64,000 bases of DNA from Bacillota bacterium (GTDB taxonomy: Bacteria > Bacillota > Negativicutes > Sporomusales > Sporomusaceae), in contig JAGGAB010000004.1 of the NCBI GenBank assembly GCA_017889705.1, positions 1-64,000 on the forward strand, in the 5' to 3' direction. Of this stretch, positions 10,525 through 19,694 are shown piece by piece. The position numbers were made by a program, and so were the translations under genes. Under the pieces are notes generated by a model. It was given only the letters and a program-made list of their open reading frames with translations. It was not told where the DNA came from and did no database searches. How positions within the stretch are numbered: position 1 is the stretch's first letter; each line of letters begins with the position of its first letter.

Positions 10525-10727
10525 TTTACCCTGCATCGGCGGTGATTCGCAACAAGCGATGCAGGCAGCAGAACATAGTGGCGGCAGTTAGCCGGCAATA
10601 GCAGGCAAACATATCGCTGATGCTCACAATTTGGGCCAATCAGCGGCTGCTTTCAATAATTGACAATAAAGCTGGTTATAATGCCCATATCCCAGGCAGA
10701 TACTAGCCAGGAACAAGAGGTGTTAGC

Positions 10728-11969
10728 TTGACAGTCAAGAATGTCTATAAAGCAAGTATAACATTAGCCGGCGCGGCAGTCGGTTTTGCCGTAAGCTATC
10801 CTATGCAGCACAGCTTCTGGGGCGGTTTGCTGCATAGCGGTTTCGGGGCAGCCATGGTAGGCGGTCTGGCGGACTGGTATGCGGTGACGGCGTTATTCCG
10901 CAAACCATTGTCAATTCCTTACCGGACGGCGGTTATTCCCCGTAACCGGGAACGAATTTTTAAAGCCATAGTCACCATGGTGGAAGAAGAGATTGTAACC
11001 GCGACCAATATCAAAGAAACTTTGGAACAAGCTGGAATAGCTGGGCTTGTCCTCAGTTATGTCAGCAGACCGGAAGCTAAAGCCCAGCTGTATTCGCTGG
11101 CCGCCGATGTGGCTAAGGAAGCCGTGTATGAGATGAAGGCTGCTAACCTAGCGGCGGCATTTGAACAACTGCTCATAGAGCATCAGGACAAAATAAAACT
11201 TGCGCCGCTTACCGGACAAGCCTTGGAATGGTCGATTGATAACGGTTTTGCCGACAAAATCCTTACCCTTGCCTTTGCTGAACTCAGGCGTCTCTTAGGT
11301 GAGCCATATCTGAAAGAACTGATTGCCCAGATCTACAGTCAGGCACTTAATTCCTATGCTGCCCGGAAAAATCAGCGCAAGCTGGTCGGTTGGCTGATCG
11401 AGAATCTCCTTGATCTTGACAATATGGCAGTAGCCGGTCTGATTCAGGCCAAATTAGTAAGTCTACTGGAAGAAACAGAAGATGAGCAGGAACAACCGCT
11501 GCGGCAACAACTAAAGAACTGGTTGGCAGAGCTGGCAACAGGCATGCAGCAGGATTCGGAGTTGGCGGCGCAGGCTGAAGATATCTTACGCCCCTTTATG
11601 GTAAAATTAGTAGAACATGCGGCGGCCTTACCGGCCTCTCAGCCGGAAATTACCGTGAGTGGGGTTACCTGGGCGGTGAAGCAGTTGACTCGGTTGGCTC
11701 AGGAATTGGCTGCCGACAGGGAAAAAGCAGCCTGGCTTGACCGTTATCTGGCGGTTTGGTTGGCGCGTTGGGTGAGCCAAAATCATGGACAGATTGGGCG
11801 GATTGTCAGCGACTATTTAGAAAGCTTCAGCAATGACAAACTGGTAGCCTATATTGAAGATAAGGTGCTTGATGATTTGCAAATGATCCGGATTAACGGT
11901 TCACTTGTCGGCGGTCTTGTCGGTATGCTGCTGTTTCTGATTAGTTATGCGGCAGGGGTGAGAACATGA
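10728..11969 (+). CDS. DUF445 family membrane protein (first copy)
   Basis: A DUF445 protein of 413 residues; function unknown. An N-terminal membrane segment (about residues 8-24) is followed by the family motif GGLADWYAVTALFRKPL (near 45-61) and IPRNRERI. Then comes a long charged, helical middle region, and a C-terminal membrane segment (LVGGLVGMLLFLISYAAG) closes the protein, so it looks like a membrane-anchored helical protein. It starts with TTG at 10728 behind AGAGGTG. Its stop overlaps the next gene by 4 nt (ATGA). The two proteins share layout and motifs, so they look like a tandem duplication and may form a hetero-oligomer. Confidence 0.9.
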   Translation: MTVKNVYKASITLAGAAVGFAVSYPMQHSFWGGLLHSGFGAAMVGGLADWYAVTALFRKPLSIPYRTAVIPRNRERIFKAIVTMVEEEIVTATNIKETLEQAGIAGLVLSYVSRPEAKAQLYSLAADVAKEAVYEMKAANLAAAFEQLLIEHQDKIKLAPLTGQALEWSIDNGFADKILTLAFAELRRLLGEPYLKELIAQIYSQALNSYAARKNQRKLVGWLIENLLDLDNMAVAGLIQAKLVSLLEETEDEQEQPLRQQLKNWLAELATGMQQDSELAAQAEDILRPFMVKLVEHAAALPASQPEITVSGVTWAVKQLTRLAQELAADREKAAWLDRYLAVWLARWVSQNHGQIGRIVSDYLESFSNDKLVAYIEDKVLDDLQMIRINGSLVGGLVGMLLFLISYAAGVRT

Positions 11970-13222
11970 GAAGTGTGAAACGGCGGGCTAATGCGGTGTT
12001 GGCTGCTGCTGCCGGTTTATTTGGTGTTGCCTTGACGCTAAAAGTAAATTATCCTCACAGCGCGCTGGCAACAGCCTTTTTGACAATAACGGAGGCTAGT
12101 CTGGCCGGCGGGGTTGCCGACTGGTTTGCAGTAACAGCCTTGTTTAGAAAGCCGCTTGGTTTTCCCTATCATACGGCACTCATTCCCCGCAACCGGGAAC
12201 GGGTAATCAGCGCCCTAGTCAGGGCGGTTGAACAGGAGTTTCTCAGTAAGCAAGCCATCAAAGCGCGGATTGATCAAGTACATTTGCTGGAGAAAATCAT
12301 TAGTTACAGCCGGAGTGCGCCACTGCGTTCCCTAGCCAGGCCGCTTATTGAAAAAGCCGTTGTTGGACTTGTCGAAAGCCTTGACCCCAACACGATTGGC
12401 AAGCTGGGTGAGCGTGTGGTTAAGCTCATAATAAAACGCCAATCGTTTGTGCCCTATGCCGCCGCCGGTATCGCGCGGGTATTGGAGCAGGGAAAAGGCG
12501 TGGAAATTTATCTGGCAATTATCGATAAAATAGCAGTCTTAATTGAGCGGCCTGAGACCAGAGCGGCTATTTACCGCTATCTGGAAGATGTCAAAGAGAA
12601 GACTGCTGATCAGAACTGGCTGTCAAGCCTGATTACCGGTTTTATGGAGCTGACTGACGGGATTAATCTGGAAGATGCCGCAGACGCGCTGCAGCAGGAG
12701 CTTATTAATACGGTGGCTGAACTGCGGCAGGAGGAGCATCCGGTGCAGCTATGGTTTCAGGGGGAACTTGCCACCATTGCCGTTAAGTTGGAAACACCGG
12801 AATGGCAGGAGGCAATCGATGACTGGAAGGATGACTTGATTGGCCGCCTGGAACTTGCCCAGCCAATGGGGGTTTTGGCCGATACGGTGCTGACTGTGTG
12901 CAAACAGCCTACTGTTTACCGGGAGCAGGTAGTAGACTGGCTTACCGAGCAGGCTGCCAGCTACTGGCAGCAGTTTAAAGAAAATCAAGTCTTGCAAAGC
13001 CGGGCGGAAGACTACCTGAAAATGCTCATCCTGCTGGTTGTTGAGCAGGAACATGCGCTGATTGGCAAGATTGCCAGACGGTCGTTAAGCAAGCTTTCTG
13101 ATGAGGATCTTAACCAATTTATTGAAGATAAAGCAGGTGAGGACCTTGACTGGATTCGGATTAACGGGGTCATAATCGGCGGCTTGGTGGGAGCAGGTTT
13201 GGCTCTTGTCATGCTGCTGTGA
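11966..13222 (+). CDS. DUF445 family membrane protein (second copy)
   Basis: Paralogue of the preceding gene, 418 residues, same architecture: N-terminal membrane segment, GGVADWFAVTALFRKPLGF near residues 44-62, IPRNRERV, a long helical body, then DLDWIRINGVIIGGLVGAGLA leading into the C-terminal membrane segment. The two C-termini share an (L)xWIRINGxxxGGLVG-type motif. Translation is coupled through an ATGA overlap. No enzymatic motif is visible, and the family function (YjiN-like) is not established. NhaC follows 33 nt downstream and may be co-transcribed. Confidence 0.9.
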   Translation: MRSVKRRANAVLAAAAGLFGVALTLKVNYPHSALATAFLTITEASLAGGVADWFAVTALFRKPLGFPYHTALIPRNRERVISALVRAVEQEFLSKQAIKARIDQVHLLEKIISYSRSAPLRSLARPLIEKAVVGLVESLDPNTIGKLGERVVKLIIKRQSFVPYAAAGIARVLEQGKGVEIYLAIIDKIAVLIERPETRAAIYRYLEDVKEKTADQNWLSSLITGFMELTDGINLEDAADALQQELINTVAELRQEEHPVQLWFQGELATIAVKLETPEWQEAIDDWKDDLIGRLELAQPMGVLADTVLTVCKQPTVYREQVVDWLTEQAASYWQQFKENQVLQSRAEDYLKMLILLVVEQEHALIGKIARRSLSKLSDEDLNQFIEDKAGEDLDWIRINGVIIGGLVGAGLALVMLL

Positions 13223-13255
13223 GATAGTGATAGTTGTTGGGAAAGGGATGACTTT

Positions 13256-14572
13256 TTGGAAACAATAGCGGTTTTTGTTTTGTTTTTTACATCTTTGCTG
13301 ATTAGCCTGTATCATAAAGTGCCGATTCTCTACCCGCTACTGTTCGGGCTAGGCTGCTTTTCGGTGGTGGCACTTCGCCGTGGTCATACGTTGCCGGCGC
13401 TACTTTCCCTGATGGCCGGCAGTGCCCGAAAATCGCTGATTGTTATTAAAATTTTTGTGCTGATTGGCATCATAACCGCAGTGTGGCGGGCTTGTGGCAC
13501 CATTTCTTTTATTGTATATTATGGCATCTTATTTATGAGTGCCAAGTACTTTATTCTTTCGGCATTTCTGCTGTCCTGTCTGGTGTCTTTTTTGCTGGGG
13601 ACTTCTTTTGGCACAGTTGGTACCATCGGGGTAGTGCTCATGGTTTTGGCCAAGAGCGGCGGCGTGGATATCAATATGGCGGCCGGTGCCATTATTGCCG
13701 GGGCTTATTTTGGCGATAGATGTTCACCTATGTCCTCAAGTGCCAATTTGATAGCATCCCTAACCAACACCAAGCTGTATATCAATATAAATAACATGAC
13801 CAAAACAGCTGTGATTCCCTTTGCGCTATCAGTAATTGCTTACCTCTATCTTTCATTCTCTCAGCCGCTGGCCTTTTATAATGACCAGATTATCCAGGAG
13901 ATACTGACTTCTTTTGATATCAGCCCTGTTGTACTGACGCCGGCTATACTGATTTTGCTGTTGGCCGCTTTGCGGGTGGATGTGAAGCTGTCTATGGGGC
14001 TAAGTATTGTCACAGGCATTGTGATTGCACTGGTTGTTCAGCAGGTTAACGTAGGCGCGCTGGCAAAGTACATTGTAATCGGGTACAGTATGGATACCGA
14101 TGGCTTTTTTGCCGGCATCATTAAGGGTGGCGGCCTCTATTCCATGCTTAATGTAGCGCTGATTGTCCTGATTTCTTCGGCCTTTGCCGGCATCTTTCAG
14201 GGAGCAGGCTTGTTGCGCGAAATTGAAGGCTTTTTTGCAAAACTCAGTGACAAAACTAGTGTATATGGCACAACCTTGGCATCAAGTATTGCCACAGCCG
14301 GTTTTGCCTGTAACCAGACATTGGCTGTTATGCTTAGTCACCAAATTATGAATAAGCTTTATGAGAAAAAACAGCTAAGTAACTACCGGCTGGCAGTTGA
14401 TCTGGAGAACACGGTAATTTTGATATCGGCCCTCATCCCTTGGAATATTGCCGGGGCCGTGCCGGCAGTTATGCTTTCGGCTGATGCCGGGTTTATTATG
14501 TATGCTTTTTATCTCTTCTTAGTGCCGTTGACTAATTTGTTTATACAGAGTGCGATAACCGAGAAGCAATGA
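13256..14572 (+). CDS. NhaC-family Na+/H+ antiporter
   Basis: This 438-residue polytopic membrane protein has about 11-12 hydrophobic segments. It fits the NhaC ion-transporter superfamily, with GTSFGTVGTIGVV (near residues 116-128) and AGAYFGDRCSPMSSSANLIA (near 150-169), the latter being the polar unwound-helix region typical of the family. Members exchange Na+ for H+, or amino acids such as malate/lactate or Tyr in some branches, so the exact substrates are uncertain. The start is TTG 13256 behind GGGAAAGGGATG. It lies 33 nt after the DUF445 pair and 45 nt before an AEC carrier gene. Confidence 0.85.
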   Translation: METIAVFVLFFTSLLISLYHKVPILYPLLFGLGCFSVVALRRGHTLPALLSLMAGSARKSLIVIKIFVLIGIITAVWRACGTISFIVYYGILFMSAKYFILSAFLLSCLVSFLLGTSFGTVGTIGVVLMVLAKSGGVDINMAAGAIIAGAYFGDRCSPMSSSANLIASLTNTKLYININNMTKTAVIPFALSVIAYLYLSFSQPLAFYNDQIIQEILTSFDISPVVLTPAILILLLAALRVDVKLSMGLSIVTGIVIALVVQQVNVGALAKYIVIGYSMDTDGFFAGIIKGGGLYSMLNVALIVLISSAFAGIFQGAGLLREIEGFFAKLSDKTSVYGTTLASSIATAGFACNQTLAVMLSHQIMNKLYEKKQLSNYRLAVDLENTVILISALIPWNIAGAVPAVMLSADAGFIMYAFYLFLVPLTNLFIQSAITEKQ

Positions 14573-14617
14573 ATCAGTATGGGATAATAGGAAGCCTACG
14601 GGAGAGAGGATGGTAGC

Positions 14618-15568
14618 ATGGTTTTTATACAATCGCTCGAAAGCATTTTAAGCATTATTCTCATGATTTTTCTGGGATATATATTAACCCGTAAAGGGAT
14701 TTTTACTGATAATACGGCCAAGGCGTTTACCACCATGGTTATGGAGGTATCGTTGCCTGCCTATATGATCTGGAATCTTACCAATACTTTTAACAAGGAA
14801 AAACTTGTTGAGTTGGTTGGCGGTATAACCATTCCGTACTTGTCTATGCTGGCCTGCTATGTTGCGGGGGAACTTGTTGCCAGGATTATCGACATTGATA
14901 CCAGGCGCCGGGGAATCTTTAGTTGTATGTTTTTTATTTCCAATTCTATTTTTGTCGGGTTGCCCATCAACCTGGCCTTATTTGGTGATCAAAGCATACC
15001 TTATGTATTGCTATATTATGTGGCTAATACGACCTTGTTCTGGACACTCGGCATCTACTTAATCAGCCGGGACGGCAGCGGCGAAACGCCGGACATTTTT
15101 AGCTGGCAAACACTGAAAAATATCATGTCGCCGCCGCTGAGCGGCTTTATTGTCGGGGTGGTGTTGGTGCTGGCTGAGATTAAACTGCCACCGTTCCTTT
15201 CCGACACCTGTAAATACCTGGGCAATACCACAACAGCATTGTCTATGCTGTTTATCGGCATGTCAATCCATAGTGTTAAACTTAGTGAAATAAGCTTAAG
15301 TAAAGATGTTGCTGCTCTGGTTATCGGCAGATTTGTTGTTTCGCCGTTGCTGGTGTTTTTGCTTGCTTTGCTAATCCCGACACCGCTTCTTATGGAAGAA
15401 GTTTTTATTGTGCAGTCAGCCATGCCGATTGTCGCCAGCGCCGCCATTATCGCCAAGGCCTATAATGCTGATTACGGATATGCAGCGGTTATGACAACAC
15501 TTACGACAATTATTGCGATGGTTATGATTCCGGTATATATGGTGTTATTTACTTATTTGACGATATAA
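14618..15568 (+). CDS. AEC-family (auxin efflux carrier-like) transporter
   Basis: A 316-residue protein with about ten membrane segments in two five-helix halves, as in the AEC/Mem_trans family. Recognisable stretches are FISNSIFVGLPINLALFG (near residues 109-126), where the conserved N-x-x-x-x-G-P pattern sits, and MPIVASAAIIAKAYNADYGYAA near the C-terminus. Bacterial members carry malate, malonate or other organic acids; the substrate here is open. The ATG follows GGAGAGAGGATGG. It ends the co-directional run that began with the DUF445 genes, and a bidirectional terminator follows. Confidence 0.87.
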   Translation: MVFIQSLESILSIILMIFLGYILTRKGIFTDNTAKAFTTMVMEVSLPAYMIWNLTNTFNKEKLVELVGGITIPYLSMLACYVAGELVARIIDIDTRRRGIFSCMFFISNSIFVGLPINLALFGDQSIPYVLLYYVANTTLFWTLGIYLISRDGSGETPDIFSWQTLKNIMSPPLSGFIVGVVLVLAEIKLPPFLSDTCKYLGNTTTALSMLFIGMSIHSVKLSEISLSKDVAALVIGRFVVSPLLVFLLALLIPTPLLMEEVFIVQSAMPIVASAAIIAKAYNADYGYAAVMTTLTTIIAMVMIPVYMVLFTYLTI

Positions 15569-15579
15569 GCGCGCAAACA

Positions 15580-15622
15580 AAAAAATAGCAGGTTCACTTT
15601 ATACAGTGAACCTGCTATTTTT
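15580..15622. terminator. Bidirectional terminator
   Basis: An A-rich flank and AAAATAGCAGGTTCACT (15582-15598) pair with the complementary arm at 15605-15620, which is followed by TTTTT. The A run on one side and T run on the other let it serve both the AEC gene (plus) and the converging PhoH gene (minus). Confidence 0.9.
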
Positions 15623-15628
15623 CTTAAA

Positions 15629-17014
15629 TCACAGCCTTAGCGAAGCCTCTGCGGCAAGTGGTGAGCGCTCGCATTCGTCATGCTGCAAGGTTACCTGGTA
15701 GCAAAGCTTGCTGCCTTTCATTTTTTCAGCGGCATAGACAAGGCCGTTGGTGCGGCTGTCGAGGAAGGGGTGGTCAATTTGTTCGGGGTCGCCAAGGAGA
15801 ATAATCTTAGTACCTAGGCCGGGGCGGGTAATGACGCCTTTGGCTTGACGCGGGGTGGAGTTTTGCATTTCATCAAGGATGATCCAGTATTTTTGAAGTG
15901 AACGACCGCGCTGGTAGGCCAGAGCTTCGGTTTGTACGATGCGTTTATCAAACAGCATTTGCACAGTATCTTCGGCTTGCTCGATTTCTTTGGGTTCAGT
16001 CAGGTTGTGGCTGGACATCAGGGTAAACAAATTGTCGCGGATGGCCCGCATATAAGGATCAATTTTATCTTGTTCAGAGCCTGGCAGGTAGCCAAGGTCT
16101 TCATCCATCGGAACATTGGGGCGGCAGATTAACATATGATGGTAAGCCCGGGGGCGGCAGTCCATATGGTTGTGGAGGCCTACTGTCAGGGAATAGAAGG
16201 TTTTGGCTGTACCGGCCGGCCCTTTAATAATGACAAGTGGCGCTTCCTCCGCGCTGAGCATAAGGCATTCTTGCATGAATACCTGCCCGACATTACGCGG
16301 CGAAACGCCAAAAGGATTGCGACTGCGATATTTTAATTGCACGACTTTTTGGCCGTCAAAACGCCCAAGCGCGGTATGGCGGTCGTTGTCAGTAGAGCGA
16401 ATTAACAGAAACTGGTTAGTGACAAGCTCAATTGGTACCATACGGTGGCTGGCTTCGTCAAAGGTGCGGAGCTTGTCAGGATCGAGGATATTGCGATCAT
16501 CTTGATAAAAGGTGTCGATAAGTTCTGAGGAGGTATACACGGTGGCGCGGCCAGTGTATTGTTCTTCCACACTGGCTACTTTTTCGTTGCGGAAGTCTTC
16601 GGCATGAATGCCTAAGATGGCGGCTTTAACGCGCATGTTGGTGTCGCGGCTGACCAAGATGGTATGCAGGTTGTCTTCTGACAGGCCTTTGCATACTTGC
16701 AGGATACGGTTGTCGTGTTTGGTTTTGTCCCAATATGGCGGCATTGGCGTGTCAAGATGGTTGGATTCAATGCGCATCTGGCCGCCATGCTCATTGAGGG
16801 CAACGCCGGTTAAGAGATTGCCTTGGGTGCGAAATTGGTCAATCATCCGGCTGACCAGACGGCTGTTGGTGCCGCGTTCACTGGTTTCGGATTTGAAGCG
16901 GTCAAGTTCTTCCAGCACTACCTCAGGAATGATTACTGTGTGTTCGTTAAAAGCATTCATCGCGTAGGGAGAGTGTAATAACACATTGGTGTCTAACACA
17001 TAGTACTTAATCAA
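15629..17014 (-). CDS. PhoH2-type protein: PIN nuclease plus PhoH ATPase
   Basis: A 461-residue fusion. The N-terminal PIN domain begins YYVLDTNVLLHSP, with conserved acidic residues in DTN, EELDRF and SRDTNMR. From about residue 240 follows a PhoH-type P-loop ATPase with Walker A GPAGTAKT, Walker B IILDEMQN and GDPEQID. PhoH2 proteins (Bacillus YlaK type) are described as sequence-specific RNA helicase/RNases. The start is TTG (minus, 17012-17014) behind a GGGGGAT stretch on the minus strand. It is monocistronic: terminator on one side and a 220-nt divergent gap on the other. The symbol phoH is often given but would confuse it with the single-domain PhoH. Confidence 0.9.
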   Translation of the reverse strand: MIKYYVLDTNVLLHSPYAMNAFNEHTVIIPEVVLEELDRFKSETSERGTNSRLVSRMIDQFRTQGNLLTGVALNEHGGQMRIESNHLDTPMPPYWDKTKHDNRILQVCKGLSEDNLHTILVSRDTNMRVKAAILGIHAEDFRNEKVASVEEQYTGRATVYTSSELIDTFYQDDRNILDPDKLRTFDEASHRMVPIELVTNQFLLIRSTDNDRHTALGRFDGQKVVQLKYRSRNPFGVSPRNVGQVFMQECLMLSAEEAPLVIIKGPAGTAKTFYSLTVGLHNHMDCRPRAYHHMLICRPNVPMDEDLGYLPGSEQDKIDPYMRAIRDNLFTLMSSHNLTEPKEIEQAEDTVQMLFDKRIVQTEALAYQRGRSLQKYWIILDEMQNSTPRQAKGVITRPGLGTKIILLGDPEQIDHPFLDSRTNGLVYAAEKMKGSKLCYQVTLQHDECERSPLAAEASLRL

Positions 17015-17258
17015 AAAGCCATCCCCCTTCTTATCTACATAACTGAGTGAAAAACAGCAGATGGTGCAATATTTTTTTATTGTATATTGTAATTGTACGG
17101 CCGGAGGCGTCTGAGTATGTTAGCATTTTGTAAATTTAGTATTAAAACTTAAACCAGGCTCACACCACCTGCCAGAGACCTGCATATATTACAGAGGCTA
17201 CTGTATTGTATGCTCACAAGACAGGGATGGTAACCTAGTGGATGAGGTGGCTGAAAGG

Positions 17259-17945
17259 ATGAAACGTATTGGGTTAATCGGTGTTGGGCGAATGGGCCGG
17301 GTATTGGCCGGCAAATTAGCCGGACATGTCGATCTCAAATTATATGACCGGGAAGATAACCAGCTGCAGACAGTTGCTGCCGAACTGGGAGTTGCGGTTG
17401 CTGACAGCCTGGAGGAACTGGCTGGACTGGGAATTGTTATTCTGGCGGTGCCTGACCGCGAGGTCATCAGTCTGATTAAGGATTTTAATCAACTTCACCA
17501 GCCCATGATTATCATTAATGTTGCGACAAATGTTGCCCAGCATGTGCTGGAAGCAGCCGCCGGCAAACAGGTGAGTTGTATTGGCGCAAAATTTGTTGCT
17601 CAGGCAAAAGAAATGGCGCTGGGGGCTGAGCCGGTTATTATTGTAAATGAGCGGCCGGCCGAGCTGGTGCCACTGGTGCAGGAGATTTTTTCTCCGGTTG
17701 GCAAAATTATTATTGGTAATGCAGATATTGTGACCTATATTAACACCCAGGCCGCCGAGAAAGCGTTGACGGCAGCTGTACTGATCGAAGAAACCTTGCG
17801 GTGTCAGCCGTATGCCAACGCCGATGTGATAAAAAGTGCAATTCGTCAGGTGGCAGCCGGTATTATGAAGGCATACGCCGATGATGACTTAGGGCCGTTT
17901 GCTCGCGAAATTGTTAGGGCAATCAGAGCCAAACTGCGCATGTGA
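17259..17945 (+). CDS. Small NAD(P)-binding Rossmann protein (ProC/F420-oxidoreductase-like)
   Basis: It begins MKRIGLIGVGRMGRVLAGKL, a clear dinucleotide-binding fold with GVGRMG, and continues as a 228-residue protein with an IVILAVPDREV strand. The fold resembles pyrroline-5-carboxylate reductase or NADP-dependent F420 oxidoreductase N-terminal domains, followed by a short helical domain. I cannot name the substrate; there are no clear catalytic residues of a known member. I prefer ATG 17259 over an in-frame GTG at 17238, because GAGGTGG (17244-17250) then sits 8 nt upstream. It is divergent from the PhoH2 gene and followed by a large inverted repeat. Confidence 0.75.
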   Translation: MKRIGLIGVGRMGRVLAGKLAGHVDLKLYDREDNQLQTVAAELGVAVADSLEELAGLGIVILAVPDREVISLIKDFNQLHQPMIIINVATNVAQHVLEAAAGKQVSCIGAKFVAQAKEMALGAEPVIIVNERPAELVPLVQEIFSPVGKIIIGNADIVTYINTQAAEKALTAAVLIEETLRCQPYANADVIKSAIRQVAAGIMKAYADDDLGPFAREIVRAIRAKLRM

Positions 17946-17973
17946 AGGTAGCTTGGAAGTTTAGGTATACCAC

Positions 17974-18018
17974 TTTTGCAGTTGAGCGCTACCGGAGTGA
18001 GGTCGCTCAACTGCAAAA
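17974..18018. repeat. 15-bp perfect inverted repeat
   Basis: TTTTGCAGTTGAGCG (17974-17988) is repeated as its exact complement at 18004-18018, with a 15-nt loop. It follows the Rossmann protein gene. T's precede and A's follow the stem on both strands, so it is not a standard intrinsic terminator. It could be a transcript-end structure or a protein site. Confidence 0.6.
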
Positions 18019-18051
18019 AAGTAATGGCAGACAGACGAGAGAATATAATCC

Positions 18052-18113
18052 AAAAAAAAACACAAAATATTATAAAAAAAGTGTTGTACCACTACTAACA
18101 GTTAACCTATACA
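18052..18113 (+). promoter_or_regulatory. A-tract motif and candidate promoter upstream of uxaB
   Basis: An A-rich block with the core ACACAAAATA flanked by A runs (18052-18080) sits directly before a candidate promoter, TTGTAC (18084-18089), 18 nt, TATACA (18108-18113). A very similar block occurs at 21171-21198 before the TRAP genes. It could be a regulator site or an UP element. Confidence 0.45.
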
Positions 18114-18198
18114 ATGAAATAAGATAGGGAAAACATGTAATGCCTATGGTTTAAATTAACACTATATTCGTACAAATATAAAAACCGGAGGTTGGAAA

Positions 18199-19680
18199 AT
18201 GGACAAACTTACAAATAAACTTCATCAGGCGGCAGCATTGCCGGAAAAGGTAATTCAATTTGGTGAAGGTAATTTTTTGCGGGCGTTTGCGGACTGGATG
18301 CTGCATCAGATGAACAAACAAGGGTTGTTTGAGGGGCGGGCTGTGCTGGTACAACCGATTGCAGAAGGACTGAGCCGACAAATTAATGATCAGGATGGTT
18401 TGTACACCTTGTTTTTGCGCGGTTTAAAAAATGGACAGCCTCATGAGGAACAGGAGATTATCAGCTCTGTCAGCCGCTGTCTTAATCCGTATGGCGAGTG
18501 GGAAGAATGTCTTCGCTGTGCTGAAAATCCTGATATTGAATTTGTTATCAGTAATACCACAGAAGCCGGTATCACCTTTGATGTCGCGGACAAACTAAAT
18601 AATGAGCCGCCGGTGTCCTTTCCGGGGAAATTAACTGCTTATTTATATCATCGCTTCAATCACTTTGAGGGCGATGCCGGCAAAGGCATGGTAATTTTGC
18701 CTTGCGAACTTATTGACCGCAATGGCGACAACTTAAAGAAAGTGGTGCTTGAGCTGGCGGCGTTGTGGAAATTGCCTGCAGCATTTAGCGAGTGGATTGA
18801 ACAACATAACTATTTTCTCAACACCTTAGTTGACCGGGTGGTTACCGGTTATCCCCGTGACGAAATTAAAGAACTGGAAGCAAGGCTGGGGTATCAGGAT
18901 GCCATCATTGATACCGGCGAACTCTTTCACTTGTGGGTTATTGAGGGGCCGGAACATTTGGCAGAGCGTCTTCCCTTTACCGAAGCCGGTCTTAATGTAA
19001 TCTGGACTAATGACATGACTCCGTATCGCACCCGTAAAGTGCGGATACTAAACGGTGCCCATACTTCCTCGGTGCCGGCTGCATTCCTGTATGGACTGGA
19101 TACGGTTGGCGAAATGATGGATCATGAAGTGCTGGGTAAATATGTGCAGCAAATTGTGTTTGACGAAATTGTGCCGTCTATTAACCTGGAAAAAGATATG
19201 TTGACTGATTTTGCCGCAAGTGTAATGGATAGGTTCCGCAACCCCTTTATCAAGCACTATCTGTTAAGCATATTATTAAACTCTTCTTCTAAATTTAAGG
19301 CCAGAGTGCTGCCCTCTATTTTGGAATATCAGAGTATGCATGGTAAACTGCCGGAGAAACTAACCTTCTCAATGGCCGCACTGATTGCCGTCTACAAGGA
19401 CGGTAAAGTTGACGGCACAGGTATGCAGGCCCGCCGTGAACAAGGTGAATTTGTCATGAAGGACGATGTGCCGGTACTGGAGTTCTTTGAACAGGTGTGG
19501 AGCGGTTTTGACGGTTCCAAGGCGGCGGCTAATCAGGTTGCCAGCAAGGTCCTTGCTAATACCACTATTTGGGGACAGGATCTTAACCGGGTAACTGGTC
19601 TTACTGACAAAGTCGGTAACTATCTTTACAGCATTGCTACTGACGGTATGCATTCTACCATGCGGAATTTAGTGGGCTAG
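18199..19680 (+). CDS. uxaB: Tagaturonate reductase (altronate oxidoreductase)
   Basis: Interconverts D-tagaturonate and D-altronate with NADH, part of galacturonate breakdown. It belongs to the mannitol dehydrogenase superfamily: the N-terminal Rossmann domain reads VIQFGEGNFLRAFADWM (about residues 18-34), and the C-terminal domain carries KVRILNGAHTSSVPAAFL (near 279-296), the usual catalytic lysine region. At 493 residues it matches UxaB rather than the mannonate enzyme UxuB. The adjacent altronate dehydratase supports this. The ATG at 18199 follows CCGGAGG. uxaA starts 14 nt downstream. No glucuronate isomerase (uxaC) or KDG kinase/aldolase gene is in the window. Confidence 0.93.
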   Translation: MDKLTNKLHQAAALPEKVIQFGEGNFLRAFADWMLHQMNKQGLFEGRAVLVQPIAEGLSRQINDQDGLYTLFLRGLKNGQPHEEQEIISSVSRCLNPYGEWEECLRCAENPDIEFVISNTTEAGITFDVADKLNNEPPVSFPGKLTAYLYHRFNHFEGDAGKGMVILPCELIDRNGDNLKKVVLELAALWKLPAAFSEWIEQHNYFLNTLVDRVVTGYPRDEIKELEARLGYQDAIIDTGELFHLWVIEGPEHLAERLPFTEAGLNVIWTNDMTPYRTRKVRILNGAHTSSVPAAFLYGLDTVGEMMDHEVLGKYVQQIVFDEIVPSINLEKDMLTDFAASVMDRFRNPFIKHYLLSILLNSSSKFKARVLPSILEYQSMHGKLPEKLTFSMAALIAVYKDGKVDGTGMQARREQGEFVMKDDVPVLEFFEQVWSGFDGSKAAANQVASKVLANTTIWGQDLNRVTGLTDKVGNYLYSIATDGMHSTMRNLVG

Positions 19681-19694
19681 AGGAGGGGACAACC

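Noticed and set aside
10651-10683. TTGACA...TATAAT boxes before the first DUF445 gene
   Set aside because: Spacing is only 11 nt, too short for a sigma-A promoter, although both boxes look good singly.
17942-18127. 61-codon plus-strand frame after the Rossmann protein gene
   Set aside because: It runs through a perfect inverted repeat and A-tracts; low-complexity and without family resemblance.
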